Below, piece by piece: positions 34,815 through 44,782 of a stretch of DNA of 48,344 nt. Below the pieces are notes generated by a model. That model was given only the letters and a program-made list of their open reading frames with translations, had not been told where the DNA came from and ran no database searches. The DNA is taken from the NCBI GenBank assembly GCA_024220525.1, contig JAMYWO010000021.1:204294-252637 (forward strand), read 5' to 3'. The position numbers and the translations under genes are program-made. The DNA comes from Cochliopodium minus. Lineage: Eukaryota; Discosea; Himatismenida; Cochliopodiidae. The stretch's first letter is position 1, and every line of letters begins with the position of its first letter.

Positions 34815-34859
34815 TTTTTTTTTAATTGTTAAAATATAAAAAATTGGGAAAAAAAAAAG
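34815..34859. promoter_or_regulatory. 45-bp bidirectional promoter spacer
   Basis: Only 45 bp separate the TFIIIC-subunit ATG on the minus strand from the USP-like ATG on the plus strand, and they are nearly pure A/T. Both transcripts must start within this gap or inside the opposite gene's 5' region. No discrete motif was identified. Confidence 0.5.
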
Positions 34860-35563
34860 ATGGAAAACAAATCAGATTCTAATTTCACTATAAAACCTAC
34901 TCCCTTTTTGGTTGCTATAGATGGCAAAGATAAAAGTGATATGGGTAAATAATAATATTATCTTGTATTATTTTGCTTTTAAACAAAATATATAGTATTT
35001 TTGAAGGCACTAAATGAAATAGCCAGATTTGATATCTTGCATATTGTCCTATGTATCCCTATTTTCACTCAAGATGGTAAAAATTTTTTAATCATTCAAA
35101 CATATTCCCAAACCTATCTTATTTCATCTATCAAAGTCGATATTACACCAAATATGAATACAAAGAATTTAATAACCTCAAACGAAATAAATGAAGAAAA
35201 GAATACTGGGGAAAATGATCCCAAAAAATTAAAAAAATTGTTGGCAAAATATGAAAAAAAATGTAAGGATGAAGGGGTATAGATTGTTCCATTAACATTT
35301 TTAATGTTTATCAACTTTTAAAAATTTTTTTATTTTCAAATTAGAAAAATTGTAAATTTTGGTTGAAAAAATATGTTCACGGTAAAAATGAACACAAAAG
35401 AATTGCACTTAGTATTTGCTCTGTTGCAAAAGAGAAAGATGCAAAGATGATCTATTTAGGATCAAGAGAAAGAAACAACAAATTAAATATATTTGACAAC
35501 TCTGTTGAAGAAAATTTGTATAATTCTTGTCAATTAGATCTATCTATCATCAGAGAAGACTGA
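34860..35563 (+). CDS. Universal-stress-protein-like (USP/HUP-fold) protein
   Basis: Three exons. Exon 1 (34860 to about 34944) encodes MENKSDSNFTIKPTPFLVAI then DGKDKSDM. Exon 2 encodes VFLKALNEIARFDILHIVLC; exon 3 from about 35345 encodes CKFWLKKYVHGKNEHKRIAL then SICSVAKEKDAKMIYLGSRE. The pattern VA(I/V)DG..KS....AL....R.DIL.VVLC, then AL.IC..A....A.MIYLGSR, is that of a universal stress protein alpha/beta fold. A charged Asn/Lys insert separates strand 2 from the last half. The ATP-binding G-x2-G-x9-G(S/T) loop is not conserved after LGSR, so nucleotide binding is doubtful. Its role is unknown; USP proteins often act in stress or signalling. It ends TGA, 62 bp from the convergent CysRS. 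Confidence 0.65.
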
Positions 35564-35625
35564 AAACAAAAAAATTTAAATAAAAAATATTTTTAATTTA
35601 AATATCAAAGAAAAAATAATTTCCA

Positions 35626-37571
35626 TTATTTTTCTTCTCTGTTGGTGTTAATTCTTTTCCACTTTGTATTTTGTGGTGTATCCTGGGTTTTTGTTTTTAT
35701 TTTTTTTAAAAAAATTAAAATAAACATTAAAAAATTTCTTTTTTCTTTTTACCTCTAAAGACAAACCTACCTTAGGAAGCTTTTCATCTCTCAGTTGATC
35801 ACACAATTCAAAAAATTTAGAAGGGTTCTCTTTCTTCCTTGCAAAGTTTCTTACAGAAGATCTAAATTCTATTAAAGTCTCTACGAGTTGGTTATAAGAT
35901 TTATCTCCAACAGAAAAATTTTCATCATTCTCCCCAAACTCAATTCCAAAATAAACAGTGTTAAAGTGTTTTATGAAATCGCTTATTGAGTTTAATAGAA
36001 AGAAATTAGGATTAGAATCGTTTTTTTGGTGAATAAATAAGTTGAGATATGTATTTGCATCTGTAACTAAATTAAGCATGAGTGTAAGAACTTGAGGAGT
36101 ATCAAAATCATTAGAGAGATGTTCTTTAATCTGTACTTTCATTTCTTCAAATTTTGAGTGTAATTTTTTTTCATTTTCTCCCCATTTAATCCCTTTTTCA
36201 AATTTGGGTAAACTTTCAACAGAATGAAAGAAATTTTCAAATTTGGAAAGAATTTTAGTTGCATCTTTCATTCTATCTTCTGAATATTCTACATTATTAT
36301 TATACTTATTCGAAACACAAAAAATTCTAAAGTGATTTGCAGTATACTGTTGTAAAAATTCTGCGATACTGATAAAATTTTTGAGACTCTTTGACATTTT
36401 TCTTCCTTCTATATGGAGATGTCCAACATGAATAAAATAATCAACCCATTGGATATCTTTGGAAGGACAAATGTGTGCCTCGCATTGTAAAATTTCGTTG
36501 TTGTGATGAGGAAATTTAAGATCAATACCTCCTGCATGAATAGAAAGATGATCTCCTAAAACTGAGCTAGAATAAAAAAAAAAAAATTAAAAAAATTAAT
36601 TCAAAAAATTAATTAAAAATTAAAATTACTTTATCATCGCAGAACATTCAATGTGCCAACCGGGTCTCCCATATCCATAAGGAGAATCCCAACCAAGTGA
36701 ATTCATATCCTCCACCTTTTTCCATAAAGCAAAATCTTGAGGATGTTTCTTCGCATCAGTGGAGGATAATTGAGACTCTTGGAATTCTTCATCGTTTGTG
36801 AAAAGTTTTTGGACACCCCCTTTCTTCTTGAAATTTTGACTGTCAAAATAAATACTTCCGCTGCTTTCATAGGCAAACCCATTCTTTTCGATTTTTTGAA
36901 TGAATGAAGTAATGTCTCCAATATGTTCTGATACTCTCAATACTGTTTCAGGTAATCTAATCTATTTAAAAACAATAAAAAAAGAACAAATTAATTAATA
37001 AAACAAAGATAAACAGTAAATATGTTTAGAATATCTCTTGATTTAAAATTAAAGTTCAGGCCTATAAATTTACTTCTCAAAGATTATTTAAAAAAAATTT
37101 AAATATAAAATTAAAATTAAATCAAATGAAGTAGTTGTGATTTAGAAAATTGATTTTTACATTCAATAAGATCATATCTTCAAAGAATTTTCTTTCATAT
37201 ATTCTCGCAAGTTGTAATGGATCGATTTTTTCTTCTTTGGATTTGTTTATAATTTTATCATCAACATCAGTCAATCCCATCATGTGGAATATGGGCAAAT
37301 TAAAGTAATTAGTTAAAATCCTTTGTATTATATCGATGGAGATGTAATTTCTTGCATGTCCTAAATGGCTATTATCATAAACAGTTGGCCCACAAGAATA
37401 CCAAGTAAAGATATTCTTATCTATTCTATTCAATGGTGATTTATTATTGGTGAGGCTGTTTTTCAAATAGATTCCTGTAAAATTTCCTTTCGGTTCGATC
37501 CACGTGCAATATTTGTTTTTCCTGATTAGCTTTTTGAAAGACATTTTGTTGAATGATGATTTTTTGAACAT
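35626..37571 (-). CDS. cysS: Cysteinyl-tRNA synthetase
   Basis: Several exons. The N-terminus is basic (MFKKSSFNKMSFKKLIRKNK). Zn-site Cys lies in WYSCGPTVYDNSHLGHARNY, which also has the HIGH motif HLGH. Then come MMGLTDVDDKII, GRPGWHIECSAM (Zn Cys/His), HHNNEILQCEAH and the KMSKS loop GRKMSKSLKNF. The C-terminal anticodon-side helices end with LPKVGLSLEDTPQNTKWKRI, restored by the splice at the 3' end; unspliced reading gives a different tail. The enzyme charges tRNA-Cys. The basic N-terminus suggests mitochondrial or dual targeting, with a second Met at residue 10. It is the only tRNA synthetase in the window. Confidence 0.93.
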
Positions 37572-37856
37572 TGTATTGTTGATATATTTATTGATTCGAA
37601 ATCTTTTCAAGGAAACAAACTTTGATTTTTTTTATTTTTTACAAATTAATAAATGATTTTAACATTTATTTGAACAGGAGGAAAATTGGAAGTATATTTA
37701 AGTGAATTTAATTGATCTTGGTTAACAAAATGACTTAAATAGAGGGACTTTTAAAATAATATTGAAAATAATGCTTTTTAAAGTATAAATTTATATTTCA
37801 AAAAAATAAAAAAAAAATTGATCATCTCATCTCTTTTAAAAACCATATATCAAAGA

Positions 37857-39970
37857 ATGTCTGACAATAATACGAATAACGAAAAAGATAATAAAGATAA
37901 AGAAAAGGAAGAGTAAAATATATAATTAAAACTTGTTTTAAATTCAATTTTTGTTTGAAAAATGTGATCGAATTTAACATAATACCAAAATTCTATTTAG
38001 GAAAAAACTCAAAACATATGAAAGAATTGAAGGTTCTCAAAAAGGAGGCGGTTTTCTATTTGACGATCCAGAAATGATGAAAAAACATAGAAGGTAAATA
38101 AATTATTTTAAAAAAAATTTTATATATTTATTTATATTTCAATTGTGGTACTGGATATTTATAATTATTAATGATACCAAATTATTAGAATTCTCTTTCT
38201 TTTCTTTATTTGTTTTATAAGAAGATTGAATCAAAATTTAAAAAAAAAAAAAGATTTTATAATTATATAATTTTTATAATATTAAGATCAAAATTTATTT
38301 GATAAGGCTTTATTTTGAAATCTTTTTTAATTTGGAAATTCCCTTTGATTGGAAAATTATTTATTTTTAATTTCAAATGAAAATCATTTCTTAAAATCCA
38401 TTTAAAAGGCTTTAATTAAAATTGTATTTTAAGGATTTGACAAAATAATTACTCTATCAAACAAATTTACACATATTATAATAATAAATTTTACCTTTCA
38501 ATTCGTTTTTTGATTTTAAAATTTTTATAGTGCAGCATGGGATATGATCAAAAAGATGGGAAAGAGTCTTATTGCATCCAAAGAAGAAAAATCAGTTGTA
38601 AATGTAACATTGCCAGTATATATATTCGAACCAAGAAGTTATTTGGAAAGAATTTGCGATAATTGGTGTTATCTCCCTGATATGATGTCCAAAGCATCAA
38701 AAACAACAGATCCAGTGGAGAGAATGAGATGGGTCGTCACTGAATTGGTCGCAGGGTTGCATAACACCTTGATTCAATTGAAACCTTTCAATCCTATTTT
38801 GGGAGAGACATTTGAGGCTACTTTTGAGGATGGGAGTCAAATATTTATGGAACAATCTTCCCATCATCCTCCTGTTTCTAATTTTGAGGTACTTGGACCA
38901 AATAATTCTTTTCATGTTTATGGTTTTGGTGAATGGTTGGCTTCTTTTAGTGGAAATACTGTAAAAGGTAAAAAAAAATTAAAATAAAACTTCCTCTATA
39001 TCTCCAATAATCTCTTTTATTCAATATTTTATCAAGTATCATATCCTATTTTCAAATGTTTATAAACATCCCAATATTCCCTCAATTATATTTCCATTAT
39101 TCATAAAGATACATCCAAAATATCATACATATAAATGTTATTTTAATCTCATCTTTGATTTTTTTTTTTGGACAGGTCATCATATTGGTCCGATGACTGT
39201 TTCTTTCCCAGACGGAACAACCATCACATATGCAAGACCTAGAATGGATCTTTCTGGATTGATATTTGGAGATAGAATTATTCAATATGTTGGTCCAATT
39301 AAATTTAGAGATATTAAAAATAATCTTGCGTAAGAAATTTTTTTTCCCTTCAAACTATATTTCAATAACTAATCCTTTCTTTGTTTAGAATGGATTTGAT
39401 ATTTGGTCCACCTGGTTCTTCAGGCTTCTTTGGATGGTTAAAAGAAAAACCGCCACAAGATTATCTCTTGGGTTCCATTGTAAGAGCGACTGGTAAAGAT
39501 GGTGAACCTCAAAAAGGTGATGAAGTGTTGTCTACTATTGGTAAAACCTTATGATACTAAATGAAAACATCTTATTTTTAATTTGAATTAACTTTATTTT
39601 TAGGGGGCAGTTGGTTGGGTTGTGTTGAGTGGGATGAAAAAGTTTATTGGGATTTTCGTAACAATGATAAAAAGTATAAACCTATTTCTGTTGATGATCC
39701 TTTGCCTTCTGACTCTAGATTTAGACAAGATCTTTTATATCTTCAAAAAGGGGATGTTGATAAATCTCAAATGTAAAAAAAAAATTTTTTTTTGGAAACA
39801 AATCAGAATTTTTCTTGTTATTCTCATATTAATCCTTTTTGTTTTTTTTTAGTTGGAAGGATATTCTTGAAATCAAACAAAGAAAAGAAAGAGATGTGAG
39901 AAAGAAATCATCTGAAAATAGTAAAAAAAAGTCTAAAAAGAGTGCAAGTCATGAAAAAAACGATAAATAA
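37857..39970 (+). CDS. Oxysterol-binding-protein-related lipid transfer protein (ORP), no PH domain
   Basis: About seven exons; the second intron (38095-38529, about 435 nt) is several times longer than the others. After a short acidic/Lys N-terminus (MSDNNTNNEKDNKD...) come ERIEGSQKGGGFLFDDPEMM and the ORD core: VTLPVYIFEPRSYLERICDN, LKPFNPILGETFEATF, the signature EQSSHHPPVSNFEVLG (family consensus EQVSHHPP), IGPMTVSFPDGTTITYARPR and VEWDEKVYWDFRN. The His-His pair binds the PI4P headgroup in characterised ORPs. The C-terminus is Lys/Ser-rich. It likely exchanges sterol or phospholipid against PI4P at membrane contacts. Without PH or FFAT motifs seen, targeting is unknown. Confidence 0.88.
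38095..38529 (+). other. Long intron of the ORP gene
   Basis: Donor GTAAAT follows AAACATAGAAG and the acceptor TTTTTATAG precedes TGCAGCATGG. The inside is A/T-rich with no frame or RNA gene found. It is about five times the usual intron length here. Confidence 0.6.
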
Positions 39971-40201
39971 GCTGTTTATTGATGATCTCTCCTTATTTTA
40001 TGTTTTTTATAATTAAAAATTAATCTTATTAAAATATATAAATTAATATAATCATAAAATTGCATTTTCATTCCAATTCATTCGTATTGAAGAGTTTTGA
40101 TATTCTATTTTCACAACCTATTTCAGTTATTTTTCACAAAATATTTTCTCTGATAAAATATAAATATAAAAAAAAAATTTGTGAATAATTTTTTGGAAAA
40201 A

Positions 40202-40752
40202 ATGAGCAAAAAGAGAAAAACTATTGAACAAAATGAACAAATAAAACAATCCTTTGAATTGTGACCAAATTTTTATTTATAACAACATAATATTTTTCAA
40301 AATGAATAAATTACAAATTTTTTCAATTGAATTAAAAATTTTTTAAATTCAACAAAAGACTTCAAAAAAAACAAGAGGAAATGAGAGAAAAAATGATGAT
40401 AGACATGGTCGTGGAAGCTAAAAAGAAAAAGAACGAGAAGATAGAGAAAGACAAAGAGAAAAGATCCAAGATCGATTTTGACGAAAGCAGAATTGATGAT
40501 AAAGAATATTTACAAACCATAAAACTCATGGATTTGAGAGTATTGTGTAAAGAGCGAGGTTTAAAAACAAGAGGAAAGAAAGATGAGTTGATAGACAGAC
40601 TTCTTGACAGAAATAATGACAAAAACATAAGTTTAGTTAGGAAAAGAGAAGAAAAAAGTAATTTGGTCTCAGCTTATTTAATGGAAAAATATAAAAATGA
40701 TCCTTTTTTTAAAGATTTTGATGAAAAAGTAGATAAAGCAATGAATAAATAA
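40202..40752 (+). CDS. SAP-domain protein
   Basis: Two exons. Exon 1 encodes MSKKRKTIEQNEQIKQSFE up to a GTGACC donor at about 40260. Exon 2 continues LLQKKQEEMREKMMIDM, a long Lys/Glu helix. The SAP motif is TIKLMDLRVLCKERGLKT then RGKKDELIDRLLDRN: two helices with the conserved L..LC..RGL...GKKDELI..L pattern. SAP motifs bind DNA and are usual in chromatin, repair or RNA-processing proteins, so a nuclear role is likely; a partner cannot be named. About 145 residues. The first ATG is at 40202; without exon 1 the frame would start at 40381. Confidence 0.75.
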
Positions 40753-40952
40753 ATCTTTTTTTTTGTCAACCCCTCTTTTAATTATTTCAATTCCATTCAA
40801 TCCTATCTTCTAACTTTTCTGGAATTTTGAGTTTTCACCATCAGTTTAGTTCTTTTTCAATTTTTAATTAATTCTTTTTTTTGATTTTTTCAGTTTACAT
40901 TCTCAAAAATAAAATAAAAAAAAAGTCTTTCTGTTCTATACAAAAATAAAAG

Positions 40953-42944
40953 ATGGTAAGATTGAGAATTATAGTTCTATTTATTCAACAATTTCTAATA
41001 ATCCATTTTATTTCAATAATAGCAAGAGGAAGAAGGAAAATCAACACAATTTAACACACAACATGTAGATATGATCGTATGTTAACCATAAAATCAAATA
41101 TGATTGAAATCTATAATTTTAAAAAGGAATATAAAGATATAAATTGTTATACTACATTATTTTGATATCTTTTTCAATATTTTACCCTATTCCTTCTTTT
41201 TTTTAATAGCATGATGCTCAATTAGATTATTATGGAAAAAGATTGGCAACGTGTTCATCTGACAGATCCATCAAAATCTTTGAAGTATTCGATAAACAAC
41301 AAAAATTAGTGGCAGAATTAAAAGGGTATAAAAAAATGAGTCAAATAAAATATAAAAGATTTATCAAGATGCTTAAATATAAAAGGATATTTATAAAATT
41401 TTAAAATTGATCTCATTTATATTATATAAAACACGACCACCAAAGAATTTATTCACATCCCATTCATTCATAACAAACAATTAAAATTTTTTTATTTTAT
41501 TTATGTAGGCATGAAGGTCCTGTATGGCAAATAAGTTGGGCTCATCCTCAATTTGGAAATATAATTGCATCTTGTTCATATGATAGAAAAGTGATCATTT
41601 GGAAGGAAGAACAAAAAGTAAAAAAACAAAAAAATAAACAAAATAAAAACAAAAGATTCTTTTATAAAACAAAGATAGATGATTATACCTCCATACAGTT
41701 GAATATCAATGAATGATAGTATTCATCGTTTAATTCTTTAAATATTCTATATTCATCTTTCTCATTCTATCAAAGCATACCACTTTAAAAATCAAATATA
41801 TTTATTTTATTGTTTGTCATTTAATTGTTTCAAAAATTAAACAATAAATAAATCATGGTCAAGTATTTATCGACAATATTTTATTATAATAAAAATAAGA
41901 ATCGATTAATAGATTGATGCAACCCCTATTTGATTATTTTTGTAAAAACAACTTAATTCCAAATTTAAACAGAATCAATGGAAAATTCAAGGAACACCTT
42001 ACGAAAACCACAACTTTTCTGTCAACTCTGTCCAATGGGCCCCAAGAGAGAACGGGCTCGTATTAGCTTGTGGGTCCTCTGATGGGAGAGTTTCCGTCAT
42101 TCATTTTAATGGTAAAAGAAAAATAAAAGAACAATCATTTTTTTAATATAATAATTTTAAATCTTTTTTTTTAAAAATAATTAATTTTTTTAAATTCATT
42201 TTTTTTTTCAATTTAATAATTTTTTTAAATTAAACATTTTTTACTCATTATTTTTTTCGGTAGGAAATAACCCAGCATTGAGAGCAAACGAAACAGTAGT
42301 TTTCACAGCACACAAACCAGGAGTAAACTCTATTTCATGGTCTCCTTCTGTCTCCCTCCTCGGATCTACACAAAGCCCTCAAGGTAGACTCGTCACTGGA
42401 GGTTGTGACAACGTCGCTCGTATTTGGACAGAAGTCAATACCAAAGAATGGAAAGAGTCTTCTTCCTTGGAACACCATTCTGATTGGGTTCGCGATGTTG
42501 CTTGGGCTCCTAACATTGGTATTTTTATTTTCTTTTATTTTTATTTTTTTTATTCCATTTTATTTCTTAACTAAAAAAATATTATTTCTGTTTTTATTTA
42601 TTTTATTCTAAATTATTTTAAAATATTTTTGTTATTTATTTGAATCAATTGATCAATTTTTTTCAAATTATTTCGTTTTATCTTTTTCTTTCTTAGGACT
42701 TCCAACTAATACCATTGCTACCGCATCACAAGACAAAACAGTGGTTGTTTGGAGAGAAAAGGAAAAGGACAAATGGGAAAAAATTAAAATTATAAACTTC
42801 AACAACTCTGTCCCTTGGAGAGTTTCTTGGTCTATCACTGGAAGCATTTTGGCTGTTTCTACTGATGAGAATAAAGTTCATCTTTATAAAGAGTCTTTGG
42901 AGGGTTGGGATGAGGTTAAGGAAATCAATGACCAACAATTGTAA
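40953..42944 (+). CDS. sec13: SEC13, COPII coat and nuclear pore WD40 protein
   Basis: About seven exons. The start codon sits alone: ATG (40953-40955) is followed directly by GTAAGA, and the next coding exon begins at 41023 ([18 protein letters not shown]). Then comes [20 protein letters not shown], the classic Sec13 first blade, then [82 protein letters not shown] and [20 protein letters not shown]. Six WD blades are present, the family number. SEC13 pairs with SEC31 in COPII vesicle coats, and with Nup145-type partners at nuclear pores. A later Met in DMI just before HDAQ is an alternative start. Confidence 0.95.
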
Positions 42945-43039
42945 TTTGTTTTTTTTTCTCTCCCTGGATTTTAATTTATTAAAAAAAAAAAGTCATATTT
43001 CCTGAATGAAAAAAACGAAACTTTCTTTGTTATTTTTTT

Positions 43040-44615
43040 TTAATTTTTGAGAGATTCCTTTTGTTTTTTTGAAGGGAAAAGATTTTTTAAACTGTATTTT
43101 TTATTGTTTTCATCATTTTTGTATTTTCCCTTCTCTTCTTTATTTACATTCTCATTCTTGATTATTTTGTTCTCAGTTTTTGAGGAGAGCTTTTCCTCAA
43201 AGATTATTTGATCTAGTTCTTCATCAATGAGCTTATCGTCACTGTACAACAAAGGTTCTTTCAGTACATCTCCTATCTCGTTAACATTGTGAATTGAATC
43301 TTCTACTCTTTCAATTATCTCTTCAACTTCTTCAATAGAACGAGTTTTATTAATAGAAGACAAAATGTCGTTTGCTAGAATATAAAAAAAATTAAAAAAA
43401 AAATTTAAAATATCAAATTAATTATTTTACAAATCTTGTAAAGATCAATGACCATATTGTTTTCAATGGAATTAGAAATAGTCAACAAAATTTGGAGGGA
43501 ATTATTGTAAGAAGTAGTTTTTTGTTGCAAGTGGTTATTGATAAGAGTTCTCTTTCTTAGTATTTGCTTTGCAAACTCTTTGTTCTTGGAGATTTGTGAT
43601 TTCGCTTCAACATTCAATGAATCATACTCTTTAGAAAGCTCTTCTATCTTTCTTTCCAACTTGTTTTTAATCTCCAATACTGAGAAAATATGTTTATCAT
43701 ATTCATTTGTTTCAATTACATTTTTATTCTCGATCGAATATGGAAATTTATAACCAAACTGAATAATTTTTTTTAATTAATTGAAATTGAATGGTAATTT
43801 TTTCTTTTTTTTTACTTTTTCATTATTTTTTCCATAAGTAATTTTCCTGGCTTTGTTTTTTATTTCCAGAAAATGAAATATTATCTTTAGATCCCTAGCT
43901 TTTATCTCAGGGAAAATGCGTTTCAAAGAATCGAAAGCGAGGAAATGAGAAATGGAATCACAAAAAACAGAGGAATAAAGTTTTTCACAAATATTTTTCG
44001 AAACTGTCTTAAGAGGTTCCATAAAAACAAAGCAGTTAGTTGGAGATTCGTATATTTCGTTTTCAAGATTTTTGTAGGTTATATAATTGAATATTCCCGC
44101 TGTTACTTTGTATGTTGTGTTTAATAAAAATCCAAAAAATGAATTTATCATTGTTTTTTTGTAGTAAAACAGGTTTTTGTCGATTATTGTTTCCTTATTG
44201 TTCATTTCGATCTTATTGTTGAAATAAAAATATTTTTTGAATTATTTCTTTTCTTATTTAAAACAAAAAAAAAAATTATTTTTTACAAATACTCTTGTGA
44301 TGGAATTTTTTAGTTGTTTTTCTTTGTTTGGGTCTAAAAGATGAATTTTTTGAATTAATATCCATTTATTGCAAAGTTTTTCAATTTCACCTAAATTTAA
44401 TATATTGCATGCTTCTTCTATTTTCAAGGATACCAATGATTTTTCAACAAGATATTTGTTCAATTTATTTATCCAATAATTCACTTTAGAGATATCCCTT
44501 TCTTGCAATATTATTTTCAACAATAAATTATTGTTTTAATAAATAGACTATAATTACCTGATAGTGGTTTTTTTAAAATAGGTATTGAAAAATTTGATTC
44601 AATAGGATCATCCAT
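43040..44615 (-). CDS. chmp7: CHMP7-like ESCRT-III protein with N-terminal winged-helix region
   Basis: About five exons. The N-terminal region (MDDPIESNFSIPILKKPLSE...), continuing KVNYWINKLNKYLVEKSLVS and IEMNNKETIIDKNLFYYKKT, resembles the winged-helix tandem seen in CHMP7. A basic coiled-coil Snf7 region follows: NKLERKIEELSKEYDSLNVE, SQISKNKEFAKQILRKRTLI and IENNMVIDLYKISNDILSSI, with the conserved acidic helix TRSIEEVEEIIERVEDSIHN downstream. A Lys/Asn-rich tail ends the protein. CHMP7 recruits ESCRT-III for nuclear-envelope sealing in animals. The family call rests on the Snf7 core plus the extended N-terminus; a plain Snf7/CHMP4-like protein is an alternative. It converges on SEC13 with a 95-bp spacer. 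Confidence 0.65.
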
Positions 44616-44782
44616 TCTTCAAATGAATTAACGATTTTTTTTTTTTTAGGATAAATTATTTCCGCCAAAATTTTAAAGAAAAAATTATAATTGATTTTAG
44701 GAAAGATTATTTCTCAAAAAGAATTGATGGATTGATCAATCAGAAATCTATTAAAAAGATAATGATTTATAAAAAATAAAAA

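Noticed and set aside
37491-37503. GGTTCGATCC as a tRNA B box
   Set aside because: It lies inside the CysRS coding sequence and lacks an A box or cloverleaf.
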